Assembly: GCF_963676815.1 (NCBI RefSeq)
Contig: NZ_OY781365.1
Location: 372,001 to 436,000, forward strand
DNA: 64,000 nt
Direction: 5' to 3'
DNA from: an uncultured Draconibacterium sp.
Lineage (GTDB): Bacteria; Bacteroidota; Bacteroidia; Bacteroidales; Prolixibacteraceae
Positions 1 to 8,562 of the stretch are shown here, piece after piece. A program made the translations under genes and the position numbers. Numbering within the stretch: the first letter of the stretch is position 1; each line of letters opens with the position of its first letter. Under the pieces are notes generated by a model that was not told the origin of the DNA, searched no databases, and worked only from the letters and a program-made list of their open reading frames with translations.

Positions 1-1415
1 ACATTTTTATTGAAAAGGACATTCAAGACGGTAAAATTACCGAAACCGATGCACAGGAATACATCGACCAGTTTGTTATGAAACTGCGAATGGTTCGCCA
101 CCTGCGTATGGAAGCATACGACCAGATTTTTGCCGGCGACCCAACCTGGGTTACAGAAAGCATTGGTGGTCTGCTCATCGACGGACGTAGCAAAGTAACC
201 AAAACATCGTTCCGTTTCCTGAATACGCTTTACAACCTTGGGCCATCGCCTGAGCCAAATATTACCATTCTTTGGTCGAAGAACCTGCCAAAAGGTTTTA
301 AAGATTATTGCGCCAAAGTATCTATCGAAACCTCATCAATTCAGTACGAAAATGATGATTTGATGCGTACCAGCTCAAATTGCGACGACTATGGAATTGC
401 ATGTTGTGTATCGATGCAGGAGCTTGGAAAACACATCCAGTTTTTTGGTGCACGTACCAACCTGGCCAAAACACTGCTGCTGGCCATTAACAGCGGTCGC
501 TGCGAAAATACAGGAACACAAATGGTTGATGGCGTTCCGTTTTTAGAAGACGAATACCTTGATTACGATAAAGTAATCGATAATTTCAAATTGGCCATGA
601 AAGAAGTTGCGCGTGTATACAACGAGGCGATGAACATCATCCACTTTATGCACGACAAATATTACTACGAAAAAGCCCAAATGGCGCTGATCGATACCAA
701 TCCAAAAATTAATATCGCATACGGTATTGCCGGATTATCGATTGTTGCCGACTCGCTTTCGGCCATTAAACACGCCAAAGTAAAACCTGTGCGCGATGAA
801 AACGGTCTGACTGTAGATTTCCAGATCGAAGGTGATTTTCCGAAATATGGAAACGACGACGACCGTGTTGACCACATTGCACGCGATGTAGTGGAGCATT
901 TTAACATGGAGCTCGAAAAACTTCCGGTATACAAAAATGCCACACCAACCATGTCGGTGTTAACCATTACTTCGAATGTGGTTTACGGAAAGAAAACCGG
1001 AGCTACTCCCGACGGACGTGCCAAAGGAGTTGCTTTTGCCCCGGGTGCAAATCCAATGCACGGACGCGACACTCACGGTGTAATTGCATCGCTGAATTCA
1101 GTGGCTAAAATCGATTATAAAGATTCGAAAGATGGTATCTCCAATACACTTTCGGTGGTACCAAAATCGCTGGGTGCAACACCCGAAATGCGAATTGAGA
1201 ACCTCGTTCGTACACTCGATGGTTACTTTGGTTGCAATGCACAGCACTTAAATGTAAATGTGCTCGACCGCGACACACTTCTTCACGCCATGGAGCATCC
1301 GGAAGATCACCCGCAGTTAACAATTCGGGTATCGGGTTACGCTGTAAACTTCGTTCGTTTAACACGCGAACAACAGCAGGAAGTGCTTACACGCTCGTTC
1401 CACGAAACAATGTAA
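1..1415 (+). CDS. pflB: Pyruvate formate-lyase (formate C-acetyltransferase), C-terminal part
   Basis: Glycyl-radical enzyme that converts pyruvate and CoA to acetyl-CoA and formate in the cytoplasm during anaerobic fermentation. The reading frame is open from base 3, so the gene begins outside the window; about 470 residues are visible of a family that is usually near 750. The catalytic Cys-Cys pair (motif IACCVS, codons at 402-407) and the radical glycine in VSGYAV (codon 1335-1337) near the C terminus are both present, so the visible part looks functional. The activase gene and a formate channel follow on the same strand. The radical is destroyed by oxygen, which implies an anaerobic or facultative host. 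Identification is by direct recognition of the conserved core. Confidence 0.97.
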   Translation, partial: IFIEKDIQDGKITETDAQEYIDQFVMKLRMVRHLRMEAYDQIFAGDPTWVTESIGGLLIDGRSKVTKTSFRFLNTLYNLGPSPEPNITILWSKNLPKGFKDYCAKVSIETSSIQYENDDLMRTSSNCDDYGIACCVSMQELGKHIQFFGARTNLAKTLLLAINSGRCENTGTQMVDGVPFLEDEYLDYDKVIDNFKLAMKEVARVYNEAMNIIHFMHDKYYYEKAQMALIDTNPKINIAYGIAGLSIVADSLSAIKHAKVKPVRDENGLTVDFQIEGDFPKYGNDDDRVDHIARDVVEHFNMELEKLPVYKNATPTMSVLTITSNVVYGKKTGATPDGRAKGVAFAPGANPMHGRDTHGVIASLNSVAKIDYKDSKDGISNTLSVVPKSLGATPEMRIENLVRTLDGYFGCNAQHLNVNVLDRDTLLHAMEHPEDHPQLTIRVSGYAVNFVRLTREQQQEVLTRSFHETM

Positions 1416-1437
1416 TTACACATTATAAACTACTTTT

Positions 1438-1473
1438 ACATGCCGGCCGGTTTAAACTGGCTGGCATGTTTTT
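1438..1473 (+). terminator. Hairpin with U-run between pflB and pflA
   Basis: Arms at 1438-1448 and 1459-1469 pair over 11 bp with one G-U wobble, enclosing a 10-base loop, and are followed by a short T-run (1469-1473). This is a typical intrinsic terminator. It sits inside the presumed pfl operon, so it probably reduces read-through from the abundant lyase into the activase gene, which is needed in small amounts. The pairing is seen; the role is inferred. Confidence 0.7.
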
Positions 1474-1485
1474 GTGTTAAACAGT

Positions 1486-2235
1486 ATGTCTTCAACTGAA
1501 AATAAATTAATCGTCCATTCCATCGAATCGTTTGGTACACACGATGGTCCGGGAATTCGTTTGGTCGTGTTTTTACAGGGCTGCAACCTGCAATGTAAAT
1601 ACTGCCAGAATGCTGATACCATTGCTTTAAAAGGTGGGAATCCGACCGAAATCGAGAGCCTGGTAAAGCGTGCAGGAAACATGAAAACGTACTTCGGCGA
1701 AGACGGAGGAGTGACCGTTTCGGGCGGAGAACCAATGTTACAAAGTAAGGCACTCATTCCCTTTTTTGAAGCTTTGAAAAAAGAAGGTATCCATACAAAT
1801 ATCGACACTAACGGATTAATACGGACACCGGAGGCACAACATCTAATTTCGGATTTGGCAGACCTGGTAATGTTTGATGTAAAAGCTACAAGTGAAGAAG
1901 AATTCAAATCGATTACAGGAGCAAAAGGACTCGGTCGTTTACTGGAGAACATTCAGCTTCGCGAGCAAAGTAAAAAACCGTACTGGCTGCGTTATGTGCT
2001 GGTTCCGAATTACACCGACAGCGATGAATCGTTAAAGTGGCTAATCGAAGCTTTCTCAATAAATAAATACCTGGAAAAGTTTGAAATACTACCCTACCAT
2101 AAACTGGGAACCTACAAGTGGGAATCGCTGGGAATGGAGTATCAATTTAAGGAAGTTAACGAGAACACTCCCGAACAGCTCGACCGTGCTTTTGAAATGC
2201 TAAAACCGCATTTTAAAGACGTAATTGTGAAATAA
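1486..2235 (+). CDS. pflA: Pyruvate formate-lyase activating enzyme (radical SAM)
   Basis: Cytoplasmic radical-SAM enzyme that installs the glycyl radical on PflB using S-adenosylmethionine and a [4Fe-4S] cluster. With the ATG at 1486 the protein has 249 residues, normal for the family. The cluster cysteines form CxxxCxxC (C33, C37, C40 in GCNLQCKYCQN), and the glycine-rich SGGEP SAM motif follows. An in-frame GTG at 1474 lies directly after the terminator stem and would add four residues without gain, so ATG 1486 is preferred. It lies 70 bases after pflB and before focA, as expected for a formate fermentation unit. Confidence 0.95.
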   Translation: MSSTENKLIVHSIESFGTHDGPGIRLVVFLQGCNLQCKYCQNADTIALKGGNPTEIESLVKRAGNMKTYFGEDGGVTVSGGEPMLQSKALIPFFEALKKEGIHTNIDTNGLIRTPEAQHLISDLADLVMFDVKATSEEEFKSITGAKGLGRLLENIQLREQSKKPYWLRYVLVPNYTDSDESLKWLIEAFSINKYLEKFEILPYHKLGTYKWESLGMEYQFKEVNENTPEQLDRAFEMLKPHFKDVIVK

Positions 2236-2326
2236 ATGAAAGGCAAAAAATAACAGCCGCAAAGAAAAGAGACAATAAGTTTTGAATATCAAGTACCAAT
2301 CATCTAGTATCAAAAAAGAAATATTC

Positions 2327-3112
2327 ATGAGTTTATATTCACCAAAAGAAATTATTAGCGAAGCCGGGAAACTGGCCATTGCAAAAGACAGTTACTCAGC
2401 AAAAAAAATACTGACACTGGCATTTTTGGCCGGAGCATACATCGCGTTTGGTGGTTTGCTGGCCATTTTGGTTGGTGGCGGTGTTCCGGGAATTGGCACA
2501 GAGAATCCGGGAATTCCAAAGTTCCTTATGGGAGCGATGTTCCCTGTTGGACTGATGATTGTTGTAATGGCCGGAGCAGAACTTTTTACCGGTAACAATG
2601 CCTATTTTATGCCCAATGTACTGGATGGCAAACAACGCTGGACGGCTCCGTTGAGAAACTGGTCGCTGGTTTATGTAGGCAATTTTATTGGCTCCATTTT
2701 CGTTGCTTACTTCCTGGTTCACCTTACCCATTTGGTAAATGCTGAGCCCTGGATAAACATGGTAGAAAAGATCGCCGTCGGGAAAACTTCCAATCCGTTT
2801 TTTACAACGTTTTTAAAAGGCATTGGTGCCAACTGGCTGGTTTGTCTGGCACTGTGGATGGGCATGTCGGCACAACATACCAGCGGAAAGATTTTAGGTA
2901 TCTGGTGGCCGGTTATGGCCTTTGTTACCATGGGTTTTGAGCACAGTATTGCCAACATGTTTTTTATTCCGCTCGCCATTTTCGAGGGTGCTGATATTAC
3001 ATGGGCCACTTTTGTTATCAAAAACCTGATTCCGGCAACACTTGGAAATATTGTTGGAGGAGGCTTTTTTGTTGGGACTTTATATTGGTATGCTTACTCT
3101 AAAGAGAAATAG
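2327..3112 (+). CDS. focA: Formate/nitrite transporter (FNT) family channel
   Basis: Inner-membrane pentameric channel, most likely passing formate made by PflB. About 261 residues from ATG 2327; an in-frame TTG at 2282 would add 15 polar residues and is less likely. Six hydrophobic segments are visible, with the FNT signatures AGAELFTGN (after segment 2) and FEHSIANMFFIP (segment 5). In enterobacteria focA precedes pflB; here it follows pflA, with the same functional grouping. Formate rather than nitrite as substrate is inferred from the neighbours. Confidence 0.92.
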   Translation: MSLYSPKEIISEAGKLAIAKDSYSAKKILTLAFLAGAYIAFGGLLAILVGGGVPGIGTENPGIPKFLMGAMFPVGLMIVVMAGAELFTGNNAYFMPNVLDGKQRWTAPLRNWSLVYVGNFIGSIFVAYFLVHLTHLVNAEPWINMVEKIAVGKTSNPFFTTFLKGIGANWLVCLALWMGMSAQHTSGKILGIWWPVMAFVTMGFEHSIANMFFIPLAIFEGADITWATFVIKNLIPATLGNIVGGGFFVGTLYWYAYSKEK

Positions 3113-3236
3113 CAAAAGCAAGTAATTTTTAACGCCACTATACCTGTTTTCCACATCACCAGTCGAGGCCAAGTTTTGATGAAGCAAACGTAACATCAGT
3201 GGAATGGCCTCTTTTGGTCTTTGCCCGGAGTTAAAA

Positions 3237-3302
3237 TAGAAACCTAGTGAGAGCGGGAAGCTCTGAAGAATGAAGAGATCACCCGTCCGAACTTAGGTTC
3301 TA
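3237..3302. other. Imperfect inverted repeat with inner hairpin, possible structured RNA
   Basis: In the 355-base gap 3113-3467, arms at 3237-3248 and 3291-3302 are near-perfect inverted copies (TAGAAACCTAGT against ACTTAGGTTCTA). A 5-bp hairpin lies inside (3250-3254 with 3260-3264, loop GGGAA). There is no open frame. It could be a small structured RNA, a transcript-end structure for focA or the remains of a mobile element. I do not recognise the family. Confidence 0.35.
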
Positions 3303-3330
3303 TGAAAATGTAGGGTGAAGATCAAAAGCA

Positions 3331-3366
3331 GCCTTGATTTTTTTTACTTCGTTTTTGCATCAAGGC
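3331..3366. repeat. GCCTTGAT inverted repeat with T-rich loop
   Basis: An 8-bp perfect inverted repeat (3331-3338 and 3359-3366) encloses 20 T-rich bases. With the T-run it could act as a weak terminator downstream of focA. It also resembles dispersed palindromic repeats that I recall from other Bacteroidota intergenic regions; that resemblance is from memory and unverified. Confidence 0.35.
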
Positions 3367-3467
3367 AAAAATGAAGGCCGCCGGCAGGCAGAAAGATACT
3401 GAATACTTCTACTGACGGACAGCATGACGTTCAATTAACCTAAAAGACAATAAAGAATAATCAGCTT

Positions 3468-3815
3468 TTAATTTAAATGCGAGGTAAATTCCAATCCTCC
3501 CGCATTTATCGTTTGCTGAAAATAAGCGCTGTCTCTCTTAAAATTCAGAAGGCTTCTCAGCTCTCTTAACTCCTTTGCATCGAGTAAAGCATTAAAAATC
3601 TGACTGCCAACAGGAATGATAATCTTTCGCTTAAAATTCGAGGTTCTGTTTCTAGACGTCCACTCCTCACCATCAAGGTTTTGAATGTACTGTGCAAACT
3701 TCCAGAAGTCTTCTTCTTTAAAATTGAAGTTCAGGTTTTTGTATTCAACATGCATGGCATCGCATTTCGCGCATTTAAAAATCTTCCCATTTTGTGTTTC
3801 TATAAGTATTTCCAT
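3468..3815 (-). CDS. DUF6686-like small protein with CxxC
   Basis: Small cytoplasmic protein of 115 residues from the ATG at 3815. An upstream start at 3866 would add 17 residues unlike the rest. The N-terminal half has one CAKC pair, resembling half of a zinc ribbon, followed by a mixed alpha/beta region ending near LRSLLNF. It resembles a small Bacteroidota-restricted family that I associate with DUF6686; no function is known to me. It stands alone between focA and oxyR, in the same orientation as oxyR. Confidence 0.6.
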   Translation of the reverse strand: MEILIETQNGKIFKCAKCDAMHVEYKNLNFNFKEEDFWKFAQYIQNLDGEEWTSRNRTSNFKRKIIIPVGSQIFNALLDAKELRELRSLLNFKRDSAYFQQTINAGGLEFTSHLN

Positions 3816-3913
3816 ATTCTGAGCATTTTTTGATACAATACAAAGAAAGCCCAACGCGAAATACAAATCAATCCCAAGAAATTGTGATTTATGGCACCAT
3901 CAATCACTACAAA

Positions 3914-4855
3914 TCATAAAAGCGTATCCACAATTTCCTTTTCAGGATGTTTCAACATGCGCGCCGGAATACTGCTTTTTATTACCTTCAGCAAAGCATC
4001 AACCTGCCGCTCTTTAGCAAAACGTTTGGCGGTAATCAGGCTGATTTCGCGAACCGGTTCACTCGGTACAATTTCTTTGATCAGCTCTTCCTGCTCGGCC
4101 GGAATATTAATGGTGGCCAACTCTGGAATAAATGTCAAGCCGCTTTTGTACTCCACAATGCGCCGTAACGATTCAATGGAATTACTGTGGTACACCAGTC
4201 GTTGTTTGTTCTTCTTTTGTGGATTTAACTGACAAATCGAATTCACCTGATTTTGAAAACAGTTCCCCTCTTCGAGATACCAGATTTCTCCTTCTTCAAT
4301 TGATTTAATATCAATGGAATCCTGAGCGAACAAACGGTGATCTTCGGACAAGTACGCAAAAAAACGTTCATAAAACAGCGGCCTAACAGCAATATTTGTT
4401 GCCGAAACCGGCGTAGAAATAATGCCGCAATCAATATCGCCCATTTTTATTTCATGAATAATCTCTTCAGTTTTTAGCTCATAAATTTCCAACTGCAATG
4501 CCGGATAGTCTTTACCCAACTGATGAATAAAAAGCGGAACGAGATAAGGCGCCAATGTTGGAATTATACCAACTTTTAGGTTACCACTCACTTCTTCACT
4601 AATATTGATAGAAATCTGTTTTAACGCTTCTATCTGCTTTAAAATTTCCAATGACTTTTCGTAAAATACCTTCCCTTCATCAGTAAATTGAAATGGCCGT
4701 TTGGTACGGTCGATCAATTTAAATTCCAGTTCCTCCTCCAGTTTCTGTATTTGCAAACTCAGCGCCGGTTGTGTCACTCCCAGCTTGTCGGCAGCCAGCG
4801 AAAACGAACCACACACATACAACTCTTTCAAATACTCCAATTGTGCGACATTCAT
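3914..4855 (-). CDS. oxyR: OxyR-type LysR peroxide-sensing regulator
   Basis: LysR-family transcription factor that senses hydrogen peroxide through a disulfide switch. With the start at 4855 the protein has 313 residues: winged HTH at about 5-65 (SFSLAADKLGVTQPALS) and the LysR substrate domain at about 92-300. Two cysteines lie at residues 199 and 208 in EEGNCFQNQVNSIC, the same spacing and numbering as the redox pair of Escherichia coli OxyR. An in-frame start 24 codons upstream (4927) would run into the divergent promoter and is rejected. dps, a classical OxyR target, is transcribed divergently 107 bases away, which supports the assignment. Confidence 0.92.
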   Translation of the reverse strand: MNVAQLEYLKELYVCGSFSLAADKLGVTQPALSLQIQKLEEELEFKLIDRTKRPFQFTDEGKVFYEKSLEILKQIEALKQISINISEEVSGNLKVGIIPTLAPYLVPLFIHQLGKDYPALQLEIYELKTEEIIHEIKMGDIDCGIISTPVSATNIAVRPLFYERFFAYLSEDHRLFAQDSIDIKSIEEGEIWYLEEGNCFQNQVNSICQLNPQKKNKQRLVYHSNSIESLRRIVEYKSGLTFIPELATINIPAEQEELIKEIVPSEPVREISLITAKRFAKERQVDALLKVIKSSIPARMLKHPEKEIVDTLL

Positions 4856-4962
4856 AATATAATCATTACTAATAATGCCATAAATATAATAAATATCACT
4901 AATAGTATCTTTGAAGTGTTGAAACAAAAGAGAAGAAATTAATAATTTAAAATTTACATATT
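4856..4962. promoter_or_regulatory. Divergent oxyR/dps promoter region with candidate -7 box
   Basis: This AT-rich 107-base gap must hold both promoters. TATCTTTG at 4906-4913 matches the Bacteroidota -7 consensus TAnnTTTG for dps, with the dps ATG 50 bases further on. No clear -33 TTTG is seen. CATTA-CTAA-TAATG (4864-4877) is a small inverted repeat next to the oxyR start and could be part of a LysR-type operator. The -7 match is seen; OxyR binding is inferred. Confidence 0.55.
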
Positions 4963-5409
4963 ATGAAAGCAAAAAATCAAATTACAGTAGAGAAATTAAA
5001 TCAGTTATTAGCAGATTATCAAATTCATTACCAAAACCTTCGCGGTTTGCACTGGAACATTAAAGGCCAGTTATTCTTTGCTTTACATGCCCGTTTTGAA
5101 GAGTATTACAACCAGGCATCTGATGTTGTAGATGAAATTGCAGAGCGAATTTTAATGCTGGGAGGTCAGCCTTTGCATACTTTCGAAGACTACACAAAAA
5201 CAGCAAAATTAGGTGTTGTTGCCAATGTTTCGGAAGCAAAACCAGCCGTAGAAAGTGTATTGGAAAGCCAGCGTTACTTCCTAAAAAGCTTTAACGAGAT
5301 TCTTGAAGTGGCTGAAGAAAACAACGACGAAGGTACTGCTGCAATGATGAGCGATTGGATCGGTCATACTGAAAAAGAAATCTGGATGCTGGAATCATTC
5401 CTGGCATAA
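4963..5409 (+). CDS. dps: Dps-type ferritin-like DNA-protecting protein
   Basis: Cytoplasmic dodecameric mini-ferritin that oxidises Fe(II) with hydrogen peroxide, stores iron and protects DNA. 148 residues, within the usual range. The ferroxidase ligands are visible: His in RGLHWN, and Asp/Glu in the helix FEEYYNQASDVVDEIAERI. It is divergent to oxyR, fitting peroxide induction, and is followed at once by a strong terminator, so it is a single-gene unit. Confidence 0.95.
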   Translation: MKAKNQITVEKLNQLLADYQIHYQNLRGLHWNIKGQLFFALHARFEEYYNQASDVVDEIAERILMLGGQPLHTFEDYTKTAKLGVVANVSEAKPAVESVLESQRYFLKSFNEILEVAEENNDEGTAAMMSDWIGHTEKEIWMLESFLA

Positions 5410-5430
5410 AAATCAAAAATTAATTAACGA

Positions 5431-5460
5431 AAAAAGCCTCGCAAAATTGCGAGGCTTTTT
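5431..5460. terminator. Strong bidirectional terminator after dps
   Basis: Perfect inverted repeat: arms 5431-5444 and 5447-5460, GC-rich core GCCTCGCAA, flanked by an A-run on the left and a T-run on the right. It can end dps transcription and, from the other strand, the serine hydrolase gene that ends at 5482. Confidence 0.9.
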
Positions 5461-5481
5461 TATATTCTCGAGTCTTAACTA

Positions 5482-6774
5482 CTAATCATCAATGGTTTGA
5501 AATACCAGCTGGCGAAATTTCCAACCGGTAACATCATTAACCGGACCTTGCGTTTGTTTCATGATTATACCGATTACGTTTTCCTCCGGATCGGCGAAAT
5601 ACTGGGTATTAAAATAACCGCCCCAATCGAAGGTTCCTTCACTTCCTAAACCTCCTTTGCGTTGTCCTTTTTCTGTTACCAGATCAAATGCCAATCCAAA
5701 TTTGGTATCCGAATCGCCATGAATAGCTCCAATTTGATTTGATAAAATTACGTCAACAGTTTTTCTGCTTAACAGACGAACTCCGTTGTATTCTCCACCG
5801 TTCAGATACATCTGCAGAAAAATGGCATAATCTTTTGCCGTGCTTGATAAACCTGCTCCTCCCGAGAAGAATGTTTTGGCACCTTTTATCGGGTAATCGG
5901 TATCGTAAAAAGTTACCGGATACTTTTGCCATTCGCCGTTAACCGGAGTTTGAACTTCAACTACACGATCGATATTTTTTTCGGGTTGGTAAAACCAGGT
6001 GTCTTCCATTCCCAGCGGATCAAAAATATGTTTTTTCAGATATTGATCAAACGGCATTCCCGAAACGATCTCAATAAAATACCCCAGCACATCCAATCCT
6101 TCGCTGTAGGTAAATTGTGCTCCCGGCTCGTGGTGCAACGGCATTTTGGCCAATTTTTTCACACTCTCTTCAATGGTAATATTTTTAGTGGTGAACAGAT
6201 CGGTAACACCGGCTTTTTTATACAGCATTTGAAAACGCTCATCGCCATCAATTGCACCATAACCAATCCCCGAAGTATGCGACAACAGGTTACGAATGGT
6301 AATCTCATTTTTTACAGGAACGCCTGTCCAAGTGGTATCACTGTATCTGAAATTTGTTAAAATCTGCTGATTCTTAAATTCAGGAATGTATTTCGAAATA
6401 GGATCGTCCAATTGAAATTTACCTTCTTCCCAAAGCATCATCACGGCAGTTGAAGTAATTGCTTTTGATTGTGATGCAATTCGAAAAATAGCATCGCGCT
6501 CCATTTTGTCGCCTGCTTCATTGGCAACTCCATAAGCTTTCCAGTGAACGATTTTTCCGTTGCGTGCCACCAGCGAAACAATTCCCGGAAGATTTCCTTT
6601 TGCCACTTCTTCTTCACACATTTTATCGATACGTGCTAAACGCTCGGCTGAAATACCAGCACTTTCCGGTGCCATTTCTTCCAGTTTATGCGATTTTAGA
6701 ATTGAAGTGGTTTGGGCATTGGTTACGCCCAGCAGAAAAATGCACAGGGCAAAAAGTAGTGTTAACTTCTTCAT
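5482..6774 (-). CDS. Exported serine hydrolase, beta-lactamase class C/esterase fold
   Basis: 430 residues with a signal peptide (about 1-20, ending in TNA-Q). The PF00144-type fold has its nucleophile in SQSK (Ser101-Lys104) and the second-motif tyrosine in YSEG (Tyr223), where esterase members replace the YxN of true beta-lactamases. A WGG motif near the C terminus takes the place of the KTG box. This pattern favours an esterase, D-aminopeptidase or transesterase over antibiotic resistance. Periplasmic or outer-membrane facing. It stands alone between dps and a degraded region, so context gives no substrate. Confidence 0.85.
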   Translation of the reverse strand: MKKLTLLFALCIFLLGVTNAQTTSILKSHKLEEMAPESAGISAERLARIDKMCEEEVAKGNLPGIVSLVARNGKIVHWKAYGVANEAGDKMERDAIFRIASQSKAITSTAVMMLWEEGKFQLDDPISKYIPEFKNQQILTNFRYSDTTWTGVPVKNEITIRNLLSHTSGIGYGAIDGDERFQMLYKKAGVTDLFTTKNITIEESVKKLAKMPLHHEPGAQFTYSEGLDVLGYFIEIVSGMPFDQYLKKHIFDPLGMEDTWFYQPEKNIDRVVEVQTPVNGEWQKYPVTFYDTDYPIKGAKTFFSGGAGLSSTAKDYAIFLQMYLNGGEYNGVRLLSRKTVDVILSNQIGAIHGDSDTKFGLAFDLVTEKGQRKGGLGSEGTFDWGGYFNTQYFADPEENVIGIIMKQTQGPVNDVTGWKFRQLVFQTIDD

Positions 6775-6959
6775 TTGGTTTGATTTATACGATTATGATT
6801 TTTATTCCAATTAACTCACCGAAACGCTCAGCTTCTATTAATTAATCCCAAAGATAAAAATTAGATCAACCAAATGGAATAACTTATTGTAATAAAAACA
6901 AAAAGAAGCCAAAGCTTCTTTTTGAATTCTATATTTTATGGTTCGATTTTAGTGATCGT

Positions 6960-7076
6960 CTATTTTTTCCAAACAAAGGTTGATGTTTTCACATCAGCCG
7001 ACGATGTTCCGATGAATAAATTGAGTTCACCTGCTTCATCTCCCGTATTGGTTTAAGTTACGATTGCCTTTTCAAA
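6960..7076 (-). pseudogene. Decayed C-terminal relic of an exported protein
   Basis: In the 311-base gap 6775-7085, the minus strand encodes about 31 well-formed residues ending LNLFIGTSSADVKTSTFVWK before a TAG at 6960-6962. A TAA at 7053-7055 interrupts the frame, with a further EKAIVT upstream that still reads like beta-sandwich sequence. No start, signal or upstream domain remains. It looks like the last strands of a carbohydrate-binding or Fn3-like domain of a lost enzyme. The family is not identified. The rest of the gap (6775-6959) is AT-rich with no gene. Confidence 0.5.
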
Positions 7077-7085
7077 CTAAAAGTA

Positions 7086-7457
7086 CTATTCAATTATTCT
7101 TTCTCCGGTTGCATCGAACATCCCCATCAGGCTTCCCTTCAGCTTGTTTTCATCTTCTTTTTCAAAAGTGATACTGATGTCGTATCCCATCGTGGTATAA
7201 AAAACTGTAATCTTATTCTCTGCCTCTGTAATTTGCGTGAATTTTGAAGGGTCTATTCCTTCAGCTCTCATCTCTCCAGCGAGTTTTCCATCCACCCGTT
7301 CAAGATGCATTACCATTTCAGCGTCGCCACTTGGTGTAGCTTTCAGCAAAACGTTCCAATCGCTTACAAAATAATCAGTCGTTTTATCCTGTGCCATTGT
7401 TCCAACTGTGATGGTAAGAAAAAATAAAGACGTTAAAAGTAATTTAAAAGTTTTCAT
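7086..7457 (-). CDS. Small exported protein of unknown function
   Basis: 123 residues with a clear signal peptide (about 1-22, ending TMAQ). The mature part of about 100 residues alternates polar and hydrophobic positions (strands around DWNVLLKA, EMVMHLERV, KITVFYTT, DISITFEK), suggesting a single small beta-barrel or beta-sandwich domain, perhaps lipocalin-like. No catalytic motif is seen and no family is recognised. It lies 45 bases downstream of the TetR gene on the same strand, so the two may be co-transcribed. Confidence 0.6.
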   Translation of the reverse strand: MKTFKLLLTSLFFLTITVGTMAQDKTTDYFVSDWNVLLKATPSGDAEMVMHLERVDGKLAGEMRAEGIDPSKFTQITEAENKITVFYTTMGYDISITFEKEDENKLKGSLMGMFDATGERIIE

Positions 7458-7502
7458 AAGTTAAGTTTTAAAGTTTATAATTCAATTTGATGTTCTCTTA
7501 CT

Positions 7503-8117
7503 TTAGTTATTTTCAAAAATTGGTTGATTGTATTTTTCGAAATCGTTAAGACCTTTTGAAGTGCATATGCCGCGGATAAGAACAGCCAGTGTATTCTGAA
7601 AGATAATTGTTGGAGACAGTCCAAATTTCTCAAATTGTTCAGTCCGAACAGAAACTGAATACAGTACAGAAATAGCTTCCAATACTACATCAGGTTGCGT
7701 GGTTTTCAGAAACAAATCATTTTCAATCCCTATGTTTATCAAGTGCCTGAATTCTTTCCAGAAATCCTGTCCGACCCTGTTTTCGACTCTGCTTTCAACT
7801 TCGGGGTAATAGTGGTGTAGGTCGTAGTAAAATTTATGATTTACATCATTCTCACGTTGAAAAGCCATCGACCAGATTTGCAATAACAGACGAATCGGAT
7901 TTGCCGTGTTCGAATCCTCTTCAATTCTTTTAAACTGTTGAATGTAAAGCAATGTCAGCACCTCTTCAAGCAGTTCTTCTTTATTCTTAAAATACTTGTA
8001 AAATGTTTTAGTTGAAATTCCGAGTGGCACCACAAGTTTTTGCACCGACATACATTTAATGCCACTTTTTAAAAACTCTTCTGTTGCCCTCGACAATATT
8101 TTTTCTTTAACATCCAT
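7503..8117 (-). CDS. TetR/AcrR family transcriptional regulator
   Basis: 204 residues. The N-terminal HTH (about 10-55) contains the family pattern GISTKTFYKYFKNKEELLEEVL; the C-terminal all-helical domain would bind a ligand and dimerise. The DNA-binding half is typical; the ligand cannot be predicted. It lies just upstream of a small exported protein, and no efflux pump is adjacent. Confidence 0.85.
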   Translation of the reverse strand: MDVKEKILSRATEEFLKSGIKCMSVQKLVVPLGISTKTFYKYFKNKEELLEEVLTLLYIQQFKRIEEDSNTANPIRLLLQIWSMAFQRENDVNHKFYYDLHHYYPEVESRVENRVGQDFWKEFRHLINIGIENDLFLKTTQPDVVLEAISVLYSVSVRTEQFEKFGLSPTIIFQNTLAVLIRGICTSKGLNDFEKYNQPIFENN

Positions 8118-8295
8118 TATTCAGGAAAATATTTCACCAACTATATTTTCCAACAAAACAAATGGAAAATATTTTAATCACCAAATTTTCCGACAGCTTA
8201 TTTTATCTCTTTAACAAGTTAGTTTGAAATTTTTTAGTCTGATTACAATAGCAATGTCAATGAATGGATCTTTTCATTCTAAATGTTGATGTTAC

Positions 8296-8550
8296 CTAAT
8301 CCTTTCGGTTGTTTAAATATTTTTCGGCAGCTTCCTTATTCCAGGTAATAGTTGCTGTTCCGTGCTTAAAGTTGGTATCCTTAAATTTGAGAAACGAAGA
8401 AGACATAGCTTCGGTTTCCACCTCTCCTTTTGCCATTTTTTGAATCTGTGATCGCATGCCGAAAATATATTGCGAAGTCAGTTGTCCAATTTTGTTTCCC
8501 TGCCAGTAATGGCCGCCGTAAATCGCCAGGTTGTATGTATTACTTATTGA
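8296..8550 (-). pseudogene. 3' remnant (about 84 codons) of an unidentified gene
   Basis: Within the 445-base gap 8118-8562, the minus strand is open from 8550 to a TAG at 8296-8298 and encodes a plausible protein end (NLAIYGGHYWQGNKIGQLTS, later TITWNKEAAEKYLNN), with no start codon or upstream domain; a stop (8551-8553) precedes it. The composition is that of a real coding end, so it is probably the tail of a gene truncated when the esterase array was joined here. The family is not recognised. The remainder (8118-8295) is AT-rich with no gene. Confidence 0.5.
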
Positions 8551-8562
8551 TCAATATACTTG

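Noticed and set aside
5482..6774. Antibiotic-resistance beta-lactamase
   Set aside because: SxxK is present, but YxN is YSE and the KTG box is replaced by a WGG region, as in esterase or peptidase relatives; the neighbours give no support.
8296..8550. Intact small gene
   Set aside because: No start codon or ribosome site; a stop directly precedes the open stretch and the sequence reads as the tail of a larger protein.
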